Origin: Tubiluchus corallicola
Taxonomy: Eukaryota; Priapulida; Priapulimorpha; Priapulimorphida; Tubiluchidae
DNA: 60,000 bases
Direction of reading: 5' to 3'
Assembly: GCA_030141605.1 (NCBI GenBank)
Contig: JAQGDQ010000018.1
Coordinates: 374,001-434,000 of the forward strand
Part shown: one piece after another, positions 1 to 15,000 of the stretch
How positions within the stretch are numbered: position 1 is the stretch's first letter
Layout of the letters: each line of letters opens with the position of its first letter
Made by a program: the position numbers and the translations under genes
Notes under the pieces: model-generated
What the model was told of the DNA's origin: nothing
Database searches by the model: none
Seen by the model: the letters and a program-made list of their open reading frames with translations, nothing else

Positions 1-3000
1 AATATTTGTCTTGTAATGTATTTCGAGATATTCATTAAATTGCTGTATTATTTTATTAATTCAGTGGTTTTTTCCCAGTGTTTTCGACTCAGTGCTTTAT
101 TCCTTACTTAAGGGTTACACTTAAGTCACGAACCACCCATTTGCAATAGCGAAAATTTGACTATGTCATCACACCGAACACAGCTATTTGCATACGTCAG
201 AAACTAACCTCAGTTTGTGCAATGGTAGGCGTCTTCTCTTGCGCGTCAAGCACGTTTGTGTAAGTATTGTAGTTTTCAATATTTTAGAGCATTCTTTATT
301 CTGTTTACACAATCATCCGGTTTTCCTTTAATGGTAGTCTTTTAAAATTCTCATTTAAAGGGCGTTGGCATGTAGATAGTGATCATTTTGCTATTATTGC
401 TGTACCTGGCATTTTAAAAGATTTCGGTGGATTAAAAGACGGTCCGTGGACTAAAAATATATGACGTAAAGCATTAGATATTCTTGAGAGCAGGTACATA
501 TCATTCAAAATTCATGAATTTTTCAACTTTCATATTACTGTTTTGAAAAGTTATTCTGCCTAAGACTTATTGCCACTGCTTATAAGATAATTCACAAATT
601 TCGTTATTCCTTTGGCAGTCACACTCGCATTTAAGGTAAAATCTGCTCAAATCGTTGGTAAATGGCCTAGTTAATCTATAGAAGTTCATGGCTTCTTGTC
701 CAGTAAGTTCATTTAACAACGATGTTAAACAAACTTCAAACTTGTTTAAAAGGTTAATGTTGATTCATGCTAAAAACTGATTCAAGTTTACAGGAGTTCG
801 CTATAACATTTTTAACACAGCTCAACTTTAATTAGTAAAAGTTAGAACTTCTATTATTAAGCTTGGGAAAGCATCCGATATGGAGAGTTTCTGCACTGAT
901 TTCTCGCTTAAAATGCGTGCAAAGTAGTAAGTAATCACAACAAATTCAAGTACACAAGAACCTGCATAAAACTACAGTTCCACAAGCATTACTTGAAAAA
1001 CTTGCTTTACGTCTTCTACATGCACATCTTTTCCCCGGCCAGTTAATGTACACAAATAAACGCATAATATATATAAATGTAGTTTGGTTAACAATGACTA
1101 CCGATTAAGACTAATTCTACACAAGGTCTTACTGTAATCGTGCGTCGTTTTTCTTACGTTTTCCGAAAGCAAAAACGCCATTTAGGTCAAAATTTTCATG
1201 AAGTGGCGTGTTCTTTGTTTTGTTTTTTTGTAATTAACGTTTTTATCCAAAAATGTCACTAGCTATTATAATGCAGTAACGATGCAAGCAGAAATTTCTT
1301 CCTTCGTAACGCACTTGCTATGTAGCACTTTAAGATGAGGCAAGTTATCTACCTGGTTTTTGCAAACCCCAAGGGAATACTCATATTTTTGGTAATATCT
1401 AAAAAAAATCAAGTTTGTTTTTTATCACATTTCATTGTAGAAGTAATTTGTAGATTAGCTTTGGAAGAAGCTATAACAAACTATTTCTTATTAATTTTTG
1501 ATTAAACATTTTTTAGTTGGCTCTCTTTTGCAGTCAGTCATTTCTCTGCTTTCTGTTATTGCCTGCATGGTCTTCTTCATTCTTTCTCAGTATTCCGTGT
1601 GCAAACATGCGACAACTTAGCGTATTTCATAATGCAAATAATATGCAATTATGTAGTCTGCCATCACACACGATCATAAACCAATCGAAATAGCCATCAT
1701 ATTATGTTGAATCGATACCATTCCAGTAATAGCAAAGCAATATGTATTTGCTAAATTTTCCCAACTGCAGACTTGCAGTGTTTAGACCAATGCAGTTATT
1801 ATGGATGCAAAGCGTAGAAGATTGTCGATTCTTGCTTGCTAAAAATTTGCTAAGCTTGAAACGGGTAAGAACTAACAGTAATACAGAAAATATAAAGGAC
1901 TTTGTGTAGGACCATCAAAAACAATAAGCAAGCTGGTTACATAGAAAGCAAGAAGGTGAAGGACGCAATTTTAACAAAAAAAGAAACAAAAAATTAGACT
2001 TATTATTTAAATAATACGTTTTTCTGTTTTAATGAAAGGATTCTGAGATATTTAACTCAGGTAACTCAAGCCACATGTATTTTTATTCATCTGTTGCATG
2101 TAGTCAGTAGGAGACATCTAATTCTTTTTAGGTCACTGAGATTTAAATACACGTATTTGCTTAATGTATTTCTTACACACAGTTAAATGGTAAAGAGATC
2201 ACGTTTCTTTACTTAATACCGATCGATCGAATTCGCACCAAGCATTTAACCAAATATGAGGTCACACAGTTGGCTTTTCCCTTTAATTCTTAATGGGTCG
2301 ACTTGGCTTCCTTGGGAATTACAAGGAGCCAGACGAAAAGAGATGCTATTATGTAGAGACGCCATGTCTGAGTTTATGTGGCACTGGTTCAGCGGCATTT
2401 ATAATAAATAACAGCAATACTATAGAATTATAGAACTATAAGAACGCTACAACATATGTAGGTGTTCCTTTAGTTGCGAGTGCAAGAGATTGCGGGTACC
2501 GGGATTGCGGCGTTCAGGTCGTATTACCGAGGTAGTGGACCAGTGGACTGGGACCAAGGAAACAAAGCCAAACATGCGCGTACATGCACGCAGTGTTTTA
2601 ACATTCAACCCTACATAAAAAACGCTCGCAATTTCGTTAAGTTTCTTTTGAATTTTATAGTAGTTTTTTCAGTATTATTGTAAACACTGATTTTATTCGC
2701 AGTTTCATTGATTACTAAAAAAATTTCGGTGTTCTCACTCACCCATAATCACAGATTTAGTTTAATCAACAACCAAGCTCAGATTAAGTAGAAGAAAATA
2801 TTGAAATTGAGACCTATATGTTGTTCATAGTTCTACTTGACTATTTGCCAGCCTTTAGGCTTCGGCGCATTACAGCCAGAAATGGCCAAATATTCTTCTA
2901 GCGCTAATGTGTAAAACATGGCATTTGCACCCATAAAAATTGCATAGTGAAATGCAATTTAAAAAAATTATGCCGTTACGTACAATCACTGACTTCTTTT

Positions 3001-6000
3001 TCGCTTACTTTGCTGTGTAAAAAGTCATACTAGGTCGAACCAGGCCATTCGCCATAAAAGTTCGACTTGTTTTTATGCATTTTGGTTTTATTTAACCGAA
3101 TATTATGGTCAAAGTATCAGACACATGGATGCAATGCCAACAATGAATAATTTAATTAATCCTTACATCAATGTGTAATAAAATTAAAATTTGCTATCGG
3201 TCGGAAAAGGTTAAATTGCATGGAATATTTAATAATAGTCAAATATTTGTTTAGAATTAAATAAATCGTGTGAAAATGTCAACAATGCTGCTGTAGATGT
3301 GATATTCGTCTAGAAAAGATCTAGGACTAAATTAAATTCGGTTATACAAACGCAAATGATCCTGATATGATTTCGCGACAAAAGAAGCACAACGCTTTGT
3401 CTTTATTTTAAATTCCTCATATTTATGAGCCTGTGGCAGCAACATTAGGCCTATTTCCATGTAACAGCCAATTCCCAGCTACAGCGTTCCTTTTGCTTGA
3501 CGAATAGTAAATTTTGACGATTAGTAAATTTGCTTAATATAAAGTCATGGATAAAAAAAATCACGTTGTGCAGCAGAATTATTTGCGAACAGTCTCATTT
3601 GAGTAGTGTTTATTGCATGCACATAGCGTTTATAGCATTTAGCTAATGCAGGCACGTTATACGCTGTCTTTGCCAATATAAAGTCGATGCAATAGTTTTG
3701 AGAGCATGCTGTTTATAAATACAAAACCTTAAACTCACCAACAAAAAGCAGCAAGTTTATCGTGGCTGTCCATGAATCCAGCAGATCGAATTTGATTATA
3801 AGAGTTTATTTAATAAGTTAATATTTTATATTATCAACAGTCTGCTCCTAGTTTGCGGTATTACACTTAGTGCACTGACAAACACTAATGCAGTCAACGA
3901 TAAAGTGGGCCAGTACTGCCAGTCATTAACCGTAATGAAAGTAACTTGGTACAAATTGCCACATAGGATTGAATATGCACTTATCAACAAAAATTTGCAA
4001 AAACTAATAACTTGAACATTAATTTTTTACACATACATGTAGCACAGAATATTCACATAGCTGCTTCTGGATAAAATAACTTTACCGCTTGTTAACACTG
4101 TCCTAGTTGACAATAGTTCGCAAAGAATTTGTACTGGAGTTCACTATCTGAATCAGTGGGATATGACAGCACACATTTACCAGAGAGTATTACGCGCATC
4201 TCTTGGAAGCCAACTATTTGCATTTATTGATCACGCAAACTGGTTGACAGCGGGACCATTTTCGTGGTACGGGTAACACAGAATCAGAACCATGTAAACT
4301 TTCTTCCCCAAGTTCACTGTGGTAAATATGGTTTGTATAAAGTGAATTTATAGCCGATTACTGGATTTTATGGACCTAAAAACCTATCTGCAATATTATT
4401 ATTATTTAATTTCACTAGACATCTTTAAAATTGAATAATCAATTAATAAAAAACGTTCTAACGCGAGACCGAATTTTAAAGTTACTCGTAAAACAAGGAA
4501 AAACATTTTTCAAAGTACTTAATTTCCTACCCAGTGAAACTGACATTGACAAAAGCATACATTAATATAGAAGATATTAAGACACTAAATGTGAGTCAAT
4601 ACTGCGCTTGAACATAGAAGTCTAGAAATCAGTAATTGAAATACAGAAATTTCGTTTAACTAATTTCATTTGCATCAAAATAATTTTGCAATGAAGGAAA
4701 ATGTACAAAAGCGTGTTGCTGTATCTTATCTTCCTTACAATAATTATTATAATGTGCCAGTTTTAACTCTGTAATGTACTCTTATCTAAAGCCTAGTCTA
4801 AGCTGTACTTGCAGTTGTGGAGCTCAGTGAAATTCAGCTTTGTCAGAATGAAGCTACATTATCCACTTTTCCAGTATAGCATCTTCCCCACTTAGTTTGA
4901 TTATAATGAACGACGACATATTTTCTCCTTACAACAATTAAGTTAGCAGACAGATGGTAAGCAGGGCGGTGCAAGCCCAAATTCAAATGCCTCAAACATG
5001 CCTTAGTATTGAGATAAAAGTTAAAAGAATGTTTTCGAATTACATATGATTTAATGATGATCTCAGTAAAACCTCTGCATAAATTTATGAAGAGGTGTCA
5101 TGGTGAAAACCAGAAGGATATAAGACTAGTAGGCCTACGTTTAACACATGCAAATTTAAAAAAACATTGTACTAAGTATTGATACATTACAATAATACAT
5201 GTACATTTTATCGCCCATTTTTCAGATTTTTGTTTTTGTTTAAGCAAGGCTTTGGATTTCAACATGCCAGCCATTGCTGTTGTGTGATTACGCAGCAGCA
5301 ATGCATTGCGAATACAAATCAGTTCCATGCCAGCAACATGTGATACCTCGAGTTAAAGTGTTTGCTCTTTGTTCACTAATCGTATTTACTCAATACAAAG
5401 AAAACACATTTGAGGAGTTACACATCAGAGAAAGCGTTTCAGCTAGAAACAATTAATGCCATACGTCTAACTTTACTGTTTTTTGCAAACCCTGTATTGC
5501 TTACCGTTTGAAAACTTTTCTGTTATTGATACACAAGAAACCCAAATTGTGTTTTCTAATAGGAAAGCAAATCTGGGTATTAAATTTGTGCAAAATTAGA
5601 CTTTAACCTTTCTTATACTTCAGTATAAAATACTTAAGGCATTTAGCATTTTGGCATTTAGCAATATACTAAATTTATTTAAAACCATATATTCATGACG
5701 TTTCGGCCAGTGCGGAACACCTTATAACTAACTTCCGTAAACCCTACAATTTCTAAATATGGTGCAAAGTTGTCTAGTTTTACTAATTATTTTATAGTTC
5801 ACAGTGTTTTACATTTTAAACTGTATTTTTGTAGTACATTTATCTCAACTGAAGATTTTCTATGACAGTCGAAATGGCGTTGTCGTCTATTATTTTAACA
5901 GCACTACCACAAAACCACACGGGCAAATCAGAAAGAGATTTTCAGTTATTTTGTGAAGTTCTGTAACGGGTAAACAATGCAATAACAAGGCTGTATCATC

Positions 6001-7451
6001 ATGTAAAAATAAAGGTGCAATAGCGGCGAAAAGGCAAAGAGGGTATGTGTAGACAGGGTTTAAATTGATAATGAGCGTATATGCAACCTATATGTGAGCA
6101 CAGTCAGCCACACAAAATTGCTACGAAAGGCTGCTATGTCTCAAACGCATTTTATTGTTAATGAAGTGAGAAAACTTTGGTCGGTTTTACAAGTTCTGCA
6201 CTTAGTACACACAGCAAAGTTTAATTGCAAACACTGGAGCTCACAAGTAATGAAACCCTAGTTCTACTCCACGAATGATTGATTTCAGAATTTCACCATA
6301 CACAAGAAGCCATCGGGAAGCCAATATTACACTCATTCGAGGAAGATTACTTGTGGAAATGTTGGAACTAGATAAGACCACACATGAAGGAAATATAAAA
6401 CTGTGCTCAGCTTGCGTATGATTGTTGAACTCCTTAATCAGACATGCCAAAGACATCTGCATTGTTTTAGATGCAAACTTGCACAATATTGGCCATGTTC
6501 TGGGTTCTACATACGCCACGTATATTGGTTCCACGCACATCCTACTCAAGCTCGTGAAATTTGTTCTTAGTTTTTGAGCTTCTGATCGATATCATTTCAA
6601 GTTATTTACTTTACTGCATGATGAATAATTAGCCATTTGTTTTTTACCGTAGCATATTTTTACGACGTTTCTGTGTGGGCTCGTGTGTAATAGGGAATAA
6701 GAATGTTGTTGTACTTTTTATAAAATATAAAAAAAATGTTTGGTTCACCAACGGAGTTCTGATATACATGTAAAGAGCTAATGAAGCTAAGCGAGTATAA
6801 CACTGCTAGGATATAACACACAAGTCTATCTATCGTTACCCCTTAAAGACAATGATTTATTTGAAGTATAACGACTATAGTAACATACGAGTGTGTTTGC
6901 TTTGCGTCATTTCGCTGGACAAAATTGTCATAGTTAGGTAAGTTGGATACATATGTAAATCATCAGGGCGAAATAAAAGTAAAAAAACACATAGCAAGTG
7001 AAGAAGTTATGTGCGTGTAATAGCCCATAATTAGTTTTTTCTTAGTATTGTCTTAGTTTTACTGTCGTTTTACTTATTATAGGTCTACAATTCATTGCAG
7101 TTTTATAAAAAAAAAACTGCACGGCTAGGCTTATGTAACTGTAATTGGCGACGCGCGTGCATCACTGTATCAACGTTAATCTGACGTTTGACATGCGGAC
7201 AATTTGTCAAGCTAGTCGATATCTCATATGTAGAACAGGACCACATTTAATTATTTCAAATTATCAGCTAAACAAGGATTATCTGCTTCACTTCCCTGAA
7301 TTAGTGTGAATACTTAGCGAAAACGCACATCCCCTTGTGCTCGAAAGACTCTAAAAAGGCTTTGCAATTTTTATTTATTTATTAGATATACTAAGTTTTA
7401 TTAACTAATTTTAGTCACATCATTCGGCAATATGTCTATTGCGTTACGTGA
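1..7451. other. no gene recognised
   Basis: AT-rich sequence with stops in every frame. The longest open frame (6241-6549, minus, 102 codons) matches no family I know and has no splice or promoter context. No tRNA, rRNA or clear mobile element was seen. Confidence 0.5.
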
Positions 7452-7589
7452 GTCGTTTGTAATGGTGAGCAATGAAAGCAAAAGTGCGAATGTTCGAATC
7501 GAATTCGAAAGTTCGAATTCGACTGGAACGAGTTTTCTTAACCCGAATTCGATTCGAATCTAAAATTATGAATTTGAATAATTTGGTGG

Positions 7590-7705
7590 GCGGTAAAAAT
7601 GGCACGGTAAAAATAACACACGAAAAAATGGTACAGGAAAAAATGCCACGGTAAAAATGGCACATTAAAAAATGGCACAAATGGAAAAGTAGGCAAAGTG
7701 GCACA
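7590..7705. repeat. left arm of internal inverted minisatellite (GGTAAAAATGGCAC units)
   Basis: Degenerate tandem units around GGTAAAAATGGCAC, with a stretch ATGGAAAAGTAGG near the end. The same units occur in reverse orientation at 8466-8770, inside the same transposon, so the two arrays could pair as a long stem. Confidence 0.75.
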
Positions 7706-8465
7706 TATGTTATTTTAATGCAATTGATTTCTATAAAAAACTAGAATGTGCTCAGTAGGAAGCAGATCTCTTCCAAAGTCGAATAATCGTAAACTTATTC
7801 GTCTGATTCTTTTGATTGAAAAAATTTAACACAATATAGACAAGCAAACATACAAAAATGTACATGTATTGGTATTATATCGACTAGCAAAAGTCTCACA
7901 AAATATTTATTCGCTAAATGGGTTTATAATCAATAATGCGTGAATGTTCCACATAGGGTTTATTTAGCTTTTTCGCTATTAATTTTTAGTGGTGGCAATA
8001 GACTGACAAATATATACATACCATGTCACCTTATAAGGCTATTACACATTAATAAGCAAAGGTTATAGACTGCGCTACACAGTTTTGCAAGCGAGAATTT
8101 CTCAAAATCGAACTGTAACTGTAACTCGTAGTACGTTATTTGTCCAGGTGGAGATAACAAAAAGAAGTATTAAACACCTATCTGAGACCTCCATGAAGTG
8201 CTTCACGTTTTTTTGTACGTGGTGTTCGGTTAAGTTTTACGAACCGGCGAAAAGATGCTCATTTTGGCATTCTATACCTTTCTTCACAAAGTTTCTTGGA
8301 AATCTGTTAGATCGTTTTTACGTAATAGGCTTACTGCCATAACAGGCGAAAAACAATCAAGCAAAGAGACAAACAAACTGTGTTGAGGCATAACTTCCTT
8401 GGCAGAGGTAGAAATAACTAAAATAATTATACTTCATTGTAATCCTAACCCTAAGCACACATTAC

Positions 8466-8770
8466 TAATGTGTCATTTTGTCCTGCGCTATTTTTACCTG
8501 CGCCATTTTTACCCGCTTTTCTATTTGCGCCAATTTTCCCGTGCCATTTTACCTACTTTTCCATCTGTGCCATTTTTTCTTGTATTATTTTTACCTGTGC
8601 CATTTTTACCTACTTTTCCATCTGTGCCATTTTTTTCTATGCCATTTTTACCGTGCAATTTTTTCCTGTGCCATTTTACCTACTTTTCCATTTGCGTTAT
8701 TTTTCTCTGTGCCAATTTTACCATGCCATTTTTCCCGTGCCATTTTACCTGTGCCATTTTTACCTACACA
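8466..8770. repeat. right arm of internal inverted minisatellite (GTGCCATTTTTACC units)
   Basis: About 300 bp of tandem units GTGCCATTTTTACC alternating with CTACTTTTCCATCT, the reverse complement of the left array. All three plus-strand frames are open for long stretches because the repeat lacks stops; this is not a gene. Confidence 0.8.
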
Positions 8771-9053
8771 ATTACCTCGAATAATTTATCACTTCCAACT
8801 CATACGTTCTTCATTATTAAAACGTTTGAAACATCATGCAATCAGCACAATTTTAGCTGCGAATTCAGAACACAGTTTTTAAACAAATTATTATTGTTTT
8901 TGCTGTAAAACAAAATCAATCAATGTCTAAGCCTAATCTCTTCGATGCTGTTTTTTATTAATGATTCGAAAATTTATTCAAAAGTCTTTAAAACTGAACG
9001 CGATTCTATTCGAATTCGCTTTGCGACAGAAAATGCTCACCCTTAGTCGTTTG

Positions 9054-12000
9054 ACAATAGTTATCGTTCGAAATTAGTAAAATATATCAATACCCCATGC
9101 ATTCAACCACCCATGCACTTAACTACCCTAAGTATTTCACACTGATCCACGCGCACTAAAAATGTAAAATAAATTTGTTTTTGTTTTCAAAACTTAACCC
9201 ACAGAAAACAACTTATCGTGGCGTATCAACTAAAATAACAGATTAAAACAACATCAGGGAAAACGCACAAATGTTTAAATTTCGCATATTTGTGATTTCT
9301 AGGATTTTCTTTCCAAAACATTAAAGTTTGACCTACATCAGCTGGTTTACTGGCAATTTCATAACATAATAGTGCATTTAAATCCGAGGTGCTTGCAAGC
9401 TTTGCTGTCTATTTTTCTCAGTCTTTGCTACAACTCCAGAAAGGAAGTTAACTCAAAATTAAAGATAATCGCTTAATCAACAAATTATCTGTAATTCTAA
9501 GTTGAACAGTTGCAGCAGAGATATAATTATTGCATTTTTACTCACATTTAGACTTATGTCTTCTGCTGTGACGTCACTTAGGAAATATCAAAGCTCTCGG
9601 TCTCTTTTAGTTATTCAATAAAAGTCTTTGGTATTTTTGTTATTTTTGATTGTTCACCATTGTTGCTATTTTCCATATAAAGTTAAATAATAGCTTTAGA
9701 GTACTTATATAATTAATCGACTTTTATTACTATGCAGTACTATAATCAGTAAACTAATAGTGCACGCATTGTAGTAAGTTTACGAATTTCATAAGTTCTA
9801 TAAGAAGACTTTGCAGGTATTTTCTATTGAAAAAATTTGCCTTCAAAATGCGATGATTCATTCAAATTGGCGAGCTTTTCTAAAACGTACTACATTGAAA
9901 AAAAACTGAGTTTCCTGGACTACGAGTTTCAAGCTGATGAAATTTGGTGCAGTGTACAGACATCACAGAATCTTGCCAAAGTTATTGAAATTTTTATACG
10001 GCAGAACAACCACTGGAATCTCTGATGACGACTCACACAATTCAACTCGTTTTGTCACGAACTTTCAAGTAAGTTACTGAATTTGCAAGGCCTTTGCAAT
10101 TTTTTACGTGCCTTTTCAAAGGCGAAATTTCCAACCCGTAATTTTGTAATATTACAACGCACCGGTGCTTACCCATCTAAAAATGATTAAGAATTGATAA
10201 GAATTTTAAGAATTTGATATATTTTAAGTTACACGGTCATAATCAGTACAAAATACACCGAGGCGAAAATAGGCCTATATTTACGACATAGGCCTATTTA
10301 AAGTCAAAAGCAATGCAAAAACTGTGTAATTTTACACTGCATTGCAACAATTGTGTAATAATGTAAGCGACACTGAAGTGAAAGATATTCTAACTAAAAG
10401 ATTTTTTCATAAATGCGGTTATTTACCATTACAGAAGTATTATAAATGGGTTTAGGTTTTTTAAATTTTGCTATACTGTGATGTGAATGTTTTTATGTGT
10501 TGTATATCCTGCATTTTCATGACAATTGAGCCGTTCAATTTCTATATTTGAGCCGTTCAATTTCTACATGAAACGTTTTTTCTTGTCTTCAGTATAACGT
10601 TTGTTTGTTTGTTTGTGATTAACTCGTCAGTATAGTCTCAAAATATTCCACAAGTTGACACTAATAAACGACGCGGTTCTACGTGGAGATAAAGTGGCAA
10701 TTTCCGGACATTTCGCTGTTCTAATACATCATGCAATTATGAATCTTATTAAATTTTAGCGCTGCACACACTTTGCAAAAAACCAAATTGAAAGAAACAA
10801 AACTTTCTCCTGGGTTTAAATTACTAGCGGGTGGGTGTAAATGTCTCTAAAAATTTAATCACTAATGTCCTTCCACAAAAGATGAGAAAATTATTTAGCA
10901 TTATTAAAAATACATAGTCTCAAAAACCTCGTTCACGGTGCAATTGCCGTTGCTCTTCATTGGGGTCAATAAGGTTCTGTCGCTCATTATTTTTTGTAGT
11001 TATTCTCGACTTGTTATATCTTATAAAGGGAGATTTGTCGAAATAGGCTGCAAAATGTAGTCAAACGCTCTCTCTCCTAGTCAAACGCTCGTCTGTAATT
11101 TCTGTTGGCGCTGGCAGTAATTTATTCAGTAACGAAGCATCAGCGCTGTTATGACAGGTAGCGATATTAGTATATCTTCTGAGAGTGCAGGTGGAGCAAA
11201 TAAAGGGAAAAACACAATTCAATCCTTAAACTGAAGTTACTTAGTTGTCACTAAACTGCCGATTGACAGCCAGAAAATGCGGCATTTTGCCGTTATGATA
11301 TCAGAAAGATTGCGCCCTTGTAATTTTAAAGATACACATGATTTATTGTTTGTGCTACGGCTTTAATCCAATGACAGGACATAACAGGGTCACGAAGAAG
11401 GACAGTCAGTGTACACTGTATTTCACAAAATAATCTGACAGGACTATGTTCTTTTTCCCTGGGGTATGGTACACAGCTCTGTAACTACCAAATAGTTGAA
11501 ACACGACCAAAAATAAACAAAGTTAAAAGCTTCAAGGTTGTTGAAAAGCTAGGTCAGTAGCGCTGACTTTGCTATTTTTGAGATAATGCCAAGTAATAGA
11601 ACCGCCCAGGTACTGCCTGCATGAGCTTTTGTCTCTAGAATAATAAAGTTAGATCAAAGACATAATCCTACTTCAAATTCCATTTTGGATTTAAAAATTA
11701 AAGGAATAATAGTTATGCAACATGCAGGTGCAACAAGCTTTCTATTAAAGAGTTCTTACCACTTCAACCAACAGTATTCTCTTGGTTAGGCGGTCTATAA
11801 AGCAATCGGGTACACAAATAAGCTACCTCAGTGGTTTTATAAAACTGAGATGAAAATTAAATTCACTTAGAAAAGCCGCAGTAAAAAGAATTCAAAGTAC
11901 ACATAGGGCCGTGAGCTAGGTACTATGCTGACTTGCTGTTTTAGTCGCCAGTACAACCAGTTTAATTCATGCCTCAAGCAGGAGACATACAGTAAGCTGA

Positions 12001-15000
12001 AATAAAACTACATGTATCATTAAATCTTAGTGAAACATTGACTGTCTGAGGAAAAAACGAAGCAATAAAAGTCGTAAGTAGTTTTCAGGAAGACTATAAA
12101 TTTGTCAATGCTGAATCTCCTACTGATTCCTACATATTATAAAACAGTTGTTAAAATGAAACAAAAGCTAATTTGTCCCGCTCGCATGAATGCAAAATGC
12201 GAATGCCAATACTCAGACACTGACCGATCATTCCATTTAAGAAAAACCATGACTAATTTTGCAACTTCTCTTATTGGCCTATCATTATTTTTTTGGTTCC
12301 GTATAAATATAAAAATTATAGGAAAATGTTCACATTGTTGCGATTATGCTTTGTTTTGTAAATGTTGTTGATTCTGACATGGTAACCAAATAGGTGCTAT
12401 AGAGACAAATTATAAGCATTTTACTGCTTAATTTCTTCTATGTGCGTTTCATGACTTTTATCGTTATTGACATTCATAATAACTGAGCAAAACTGTGGAA
12501 TTACCGAGTACGCACGTGCATTACGATAATTAATCTATTTGCGTAGTGGAGGTAGCATCATATTGGCGAATGCCTTTATGTAACAAAGAAAGAGAAGCAT
12601 TAACCGGCAATCGGCATCGTTATCAAACGACTTTTATCCACCAGGTTTTATCATATAGAAATGTAAATTACAAAACCGTTAACTGTGAAAATATAACGAT
12701 CTCGTTAATACAACAACATATAATGCATCTATTGCTGTTCAATGTTCATTTTTATGACAAATTGAATTTCCGAGATGGAAAAAAATTTCGCATAAATTGG
12801 GGGGGGGAAGGCAGTTGCAGACGTCCACTAGTTTGGAGAGATATCTCTGACAATTAAAGCTGTCAGAATCCGTGATCAACTCTCTTTTGTGGCCAACGCT
12901 CTTGTTATCATTTTTTCTACCCATTTATAGCCTATTACTCGGCCATATCCCATTTTCTATATGTCGCTAAACTAATGAGCTGCACACAAAAGCCTTAACA
13001 AATTAAGTGAGCTGAAATAATACTTGTCTTTGGTTAAAACAATAAACGAAATAAAGGAGTCTGCTCGGGTGAGTCAAAGCAATGCAGACATGGTGTTTTA
13101 ACAAGCTGCAATTACAGCGTCTACGTTATTGCTAACTGCTGTTTATTGATTGTAAAGCTTGACACCAAGTAAAACAGGCTTCCCGAAAATAAACCATTAT
13201 ATAAAAATGCTTATTTGCAAAGCTGAATAGGTGTTGCGCTAATTGCAATATTTTGTTTTATTTTTTGCTGTTTTCAGCTCCACATTTCTAACGAGCAGTT
13301 TCAATGCTCACTAGTACATCTATATAGACATGTTTGGAAGACTAGAATCCTGCTGAAGTTCAAGCAGTCCTAAACCGGACTTAGCTACCCATGATTCTAC
13401 AACTTCGTGTGTTTTAGTTTTGATGACTAAATTTTCGCAAACGCATACAGCCACTCTCTTGTTAACATAACTCCAAAATTGCTGGCAAGCAGTAGCAATA
13501 AATAATAGTTTTCTGAGCACGGTAGGCCACAGCCGACATTTAATTTACAAAGTTTCGATAACTAACAGCAAATATGGTATAGTAGCAGAACTTAGTTAAA
13601 CGCCTCAGTGTTAGCTAAACAAAGTTTAATTTTCTACAAGCTTTGCGTTTAATAAACATAATATCTCATAAACACAATTTAAATTACCACGAAAAGTGTT
13701 ATACGACTAAGCGCAAATTTTAAATAATCAACTATTTAAAACTCTCACATAAAGGCATGAAGCTCTATTCAATTATAAACGCTTGAGGCTGGAGTGAGTC
13801 AAAATATAATTTAGCCGTGAAACACACAATGGAATCAAAAGCAACTGCCTATAATAGGTGGAGTGCGATAAATACGGAATGAGGAAATGTATGATGCATA
13901 GGTTATACCGGTTACCTGTAGTGCTTTAGGCAGCACAGAATCTTTGAAGCATTGTTAGAATATACACGCAAATATACATGCACACTAAGCCGAACTGACT
14001 GTAAGGCATTACTTCTTTTTCGCCTAAATCTAAAAACATTATAGCGATTTTTCAAGTTTCAAAATAAAAGTTGACTTTTAATTTTCAAAAATTGTTTTTG
14101 ATTCACACAAATTTACATAATTGTAATCACGATTCAAGATTTTATTTCTAATAAGAAAAGAATATTAATTTCTTTAAAAAAAATATTGTTCGACTTACTC
14201 AAACGTTTTTAAAAACCACTTTTTCTTGTTACCAGTGTGTGGTCTTCTTATATCGCACGATCATAATTAGGTCTATTTTAGGAAAATTTTTAGGAAAGTA
14301 TTAAACTGTATCGATAAACAATAACATGCTGACATGCGTACATATGAATTTTAACAACGAAATTAGCATACAAATGTAAGACACAGTTTAACATGCTTTA
14401 TAATTAAAAAAAACATTAACCAAAGGCTAGTTATAAAACTTACTTTTTGCTTTTTTGTCTTCTTTGATACAAATTTGAACATTTCTTCTTTTTGTTTCAC
14501 GTAATATTCTTTCTTTGCCAAAGGAAAACTTTTTATCTTTCTACTTTGTTTTAGTTTTCTTTATGCGACAGTGAATTGTGAAAAGCGAAACGTTTACCAA
14601 CTGTATGTGGAACAGGAACTACCATCACAGTACAATAAAGTTGGCAAATAAGAGAACTTTTGCAAACTTGAGCGCGAAAAAAACGGTATAAAACTTCTTT
14701 CGTCACTCCGACTCAACCATTTCAAAAAAGAATTATCAGTTCACGCCGATTTAGTTCACTTTGAAACACTCGCGTTCGTTTAAATTTTAATTAACGATTT
14801 TTAGATGAATTATGATTGATGGTTTCTGACTTGACTGGCAGAGCTCCTACAGACAACAGACTATTCTGGCACGAGATCTCTTTGCAATAAGGCCACTTCA
14901 TGAAACGAAGTTAGCACATGAGGTGGTTTCGCTCGGCCTTTCAAAAGTAAGTAGGATAGGAATAGCAACGGAGCAGCAGGGGTAGATCTCCTGGCTTGCT

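Larger units (their letters stand above)
7460..9045. mobile_element. hAT-like non-autonomous DNA transposon
   Basis: Bounded by inverted ends TAATGGTGAGCA (left) and, read inward from the right, TAAGGGTGAGCA (one mismatch in 12). It is flanked by the exact 8-bp direct repeat GTCGTTTG at 7452-7459 and 9046-9053. Eight-base duplications and TARGGGTG-type ends are typical of the hAT superfamily. Just inside both ends lie TTCGAATTCGA-type blocks. No transposase is encoded, so it would need a helper in trans. Overlapping open frames at 8399-8908 are only translations of its internal repeat. Confidence 0.8.

Noticed and set aside
3020-3050. GGTTCGACC-like B box on the minus strand
   Set aside because: No matching A box or cloverleaf around it, so not a tRNA gene.
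6241-6549. Minus-strand open frame of 102 codons
   Set aside because: No recognisable domain, no splice or promoter context; kept only as a note.
8399-8908. Three overlapping plus-strand open frames of 104-169 codons rich in C, H, F, Y and P
   Set aside because: They are translations of the tandem GTGCCATTTTTACC repeat inside the hAT-like element; all frames are open because the unit has no stop.
9837-10025. Plus-strand frame after a TTTGCAG acceptor-like site
   Set aside because: Could be an exon by appearance, but there is no family match and no neighbouring exon.
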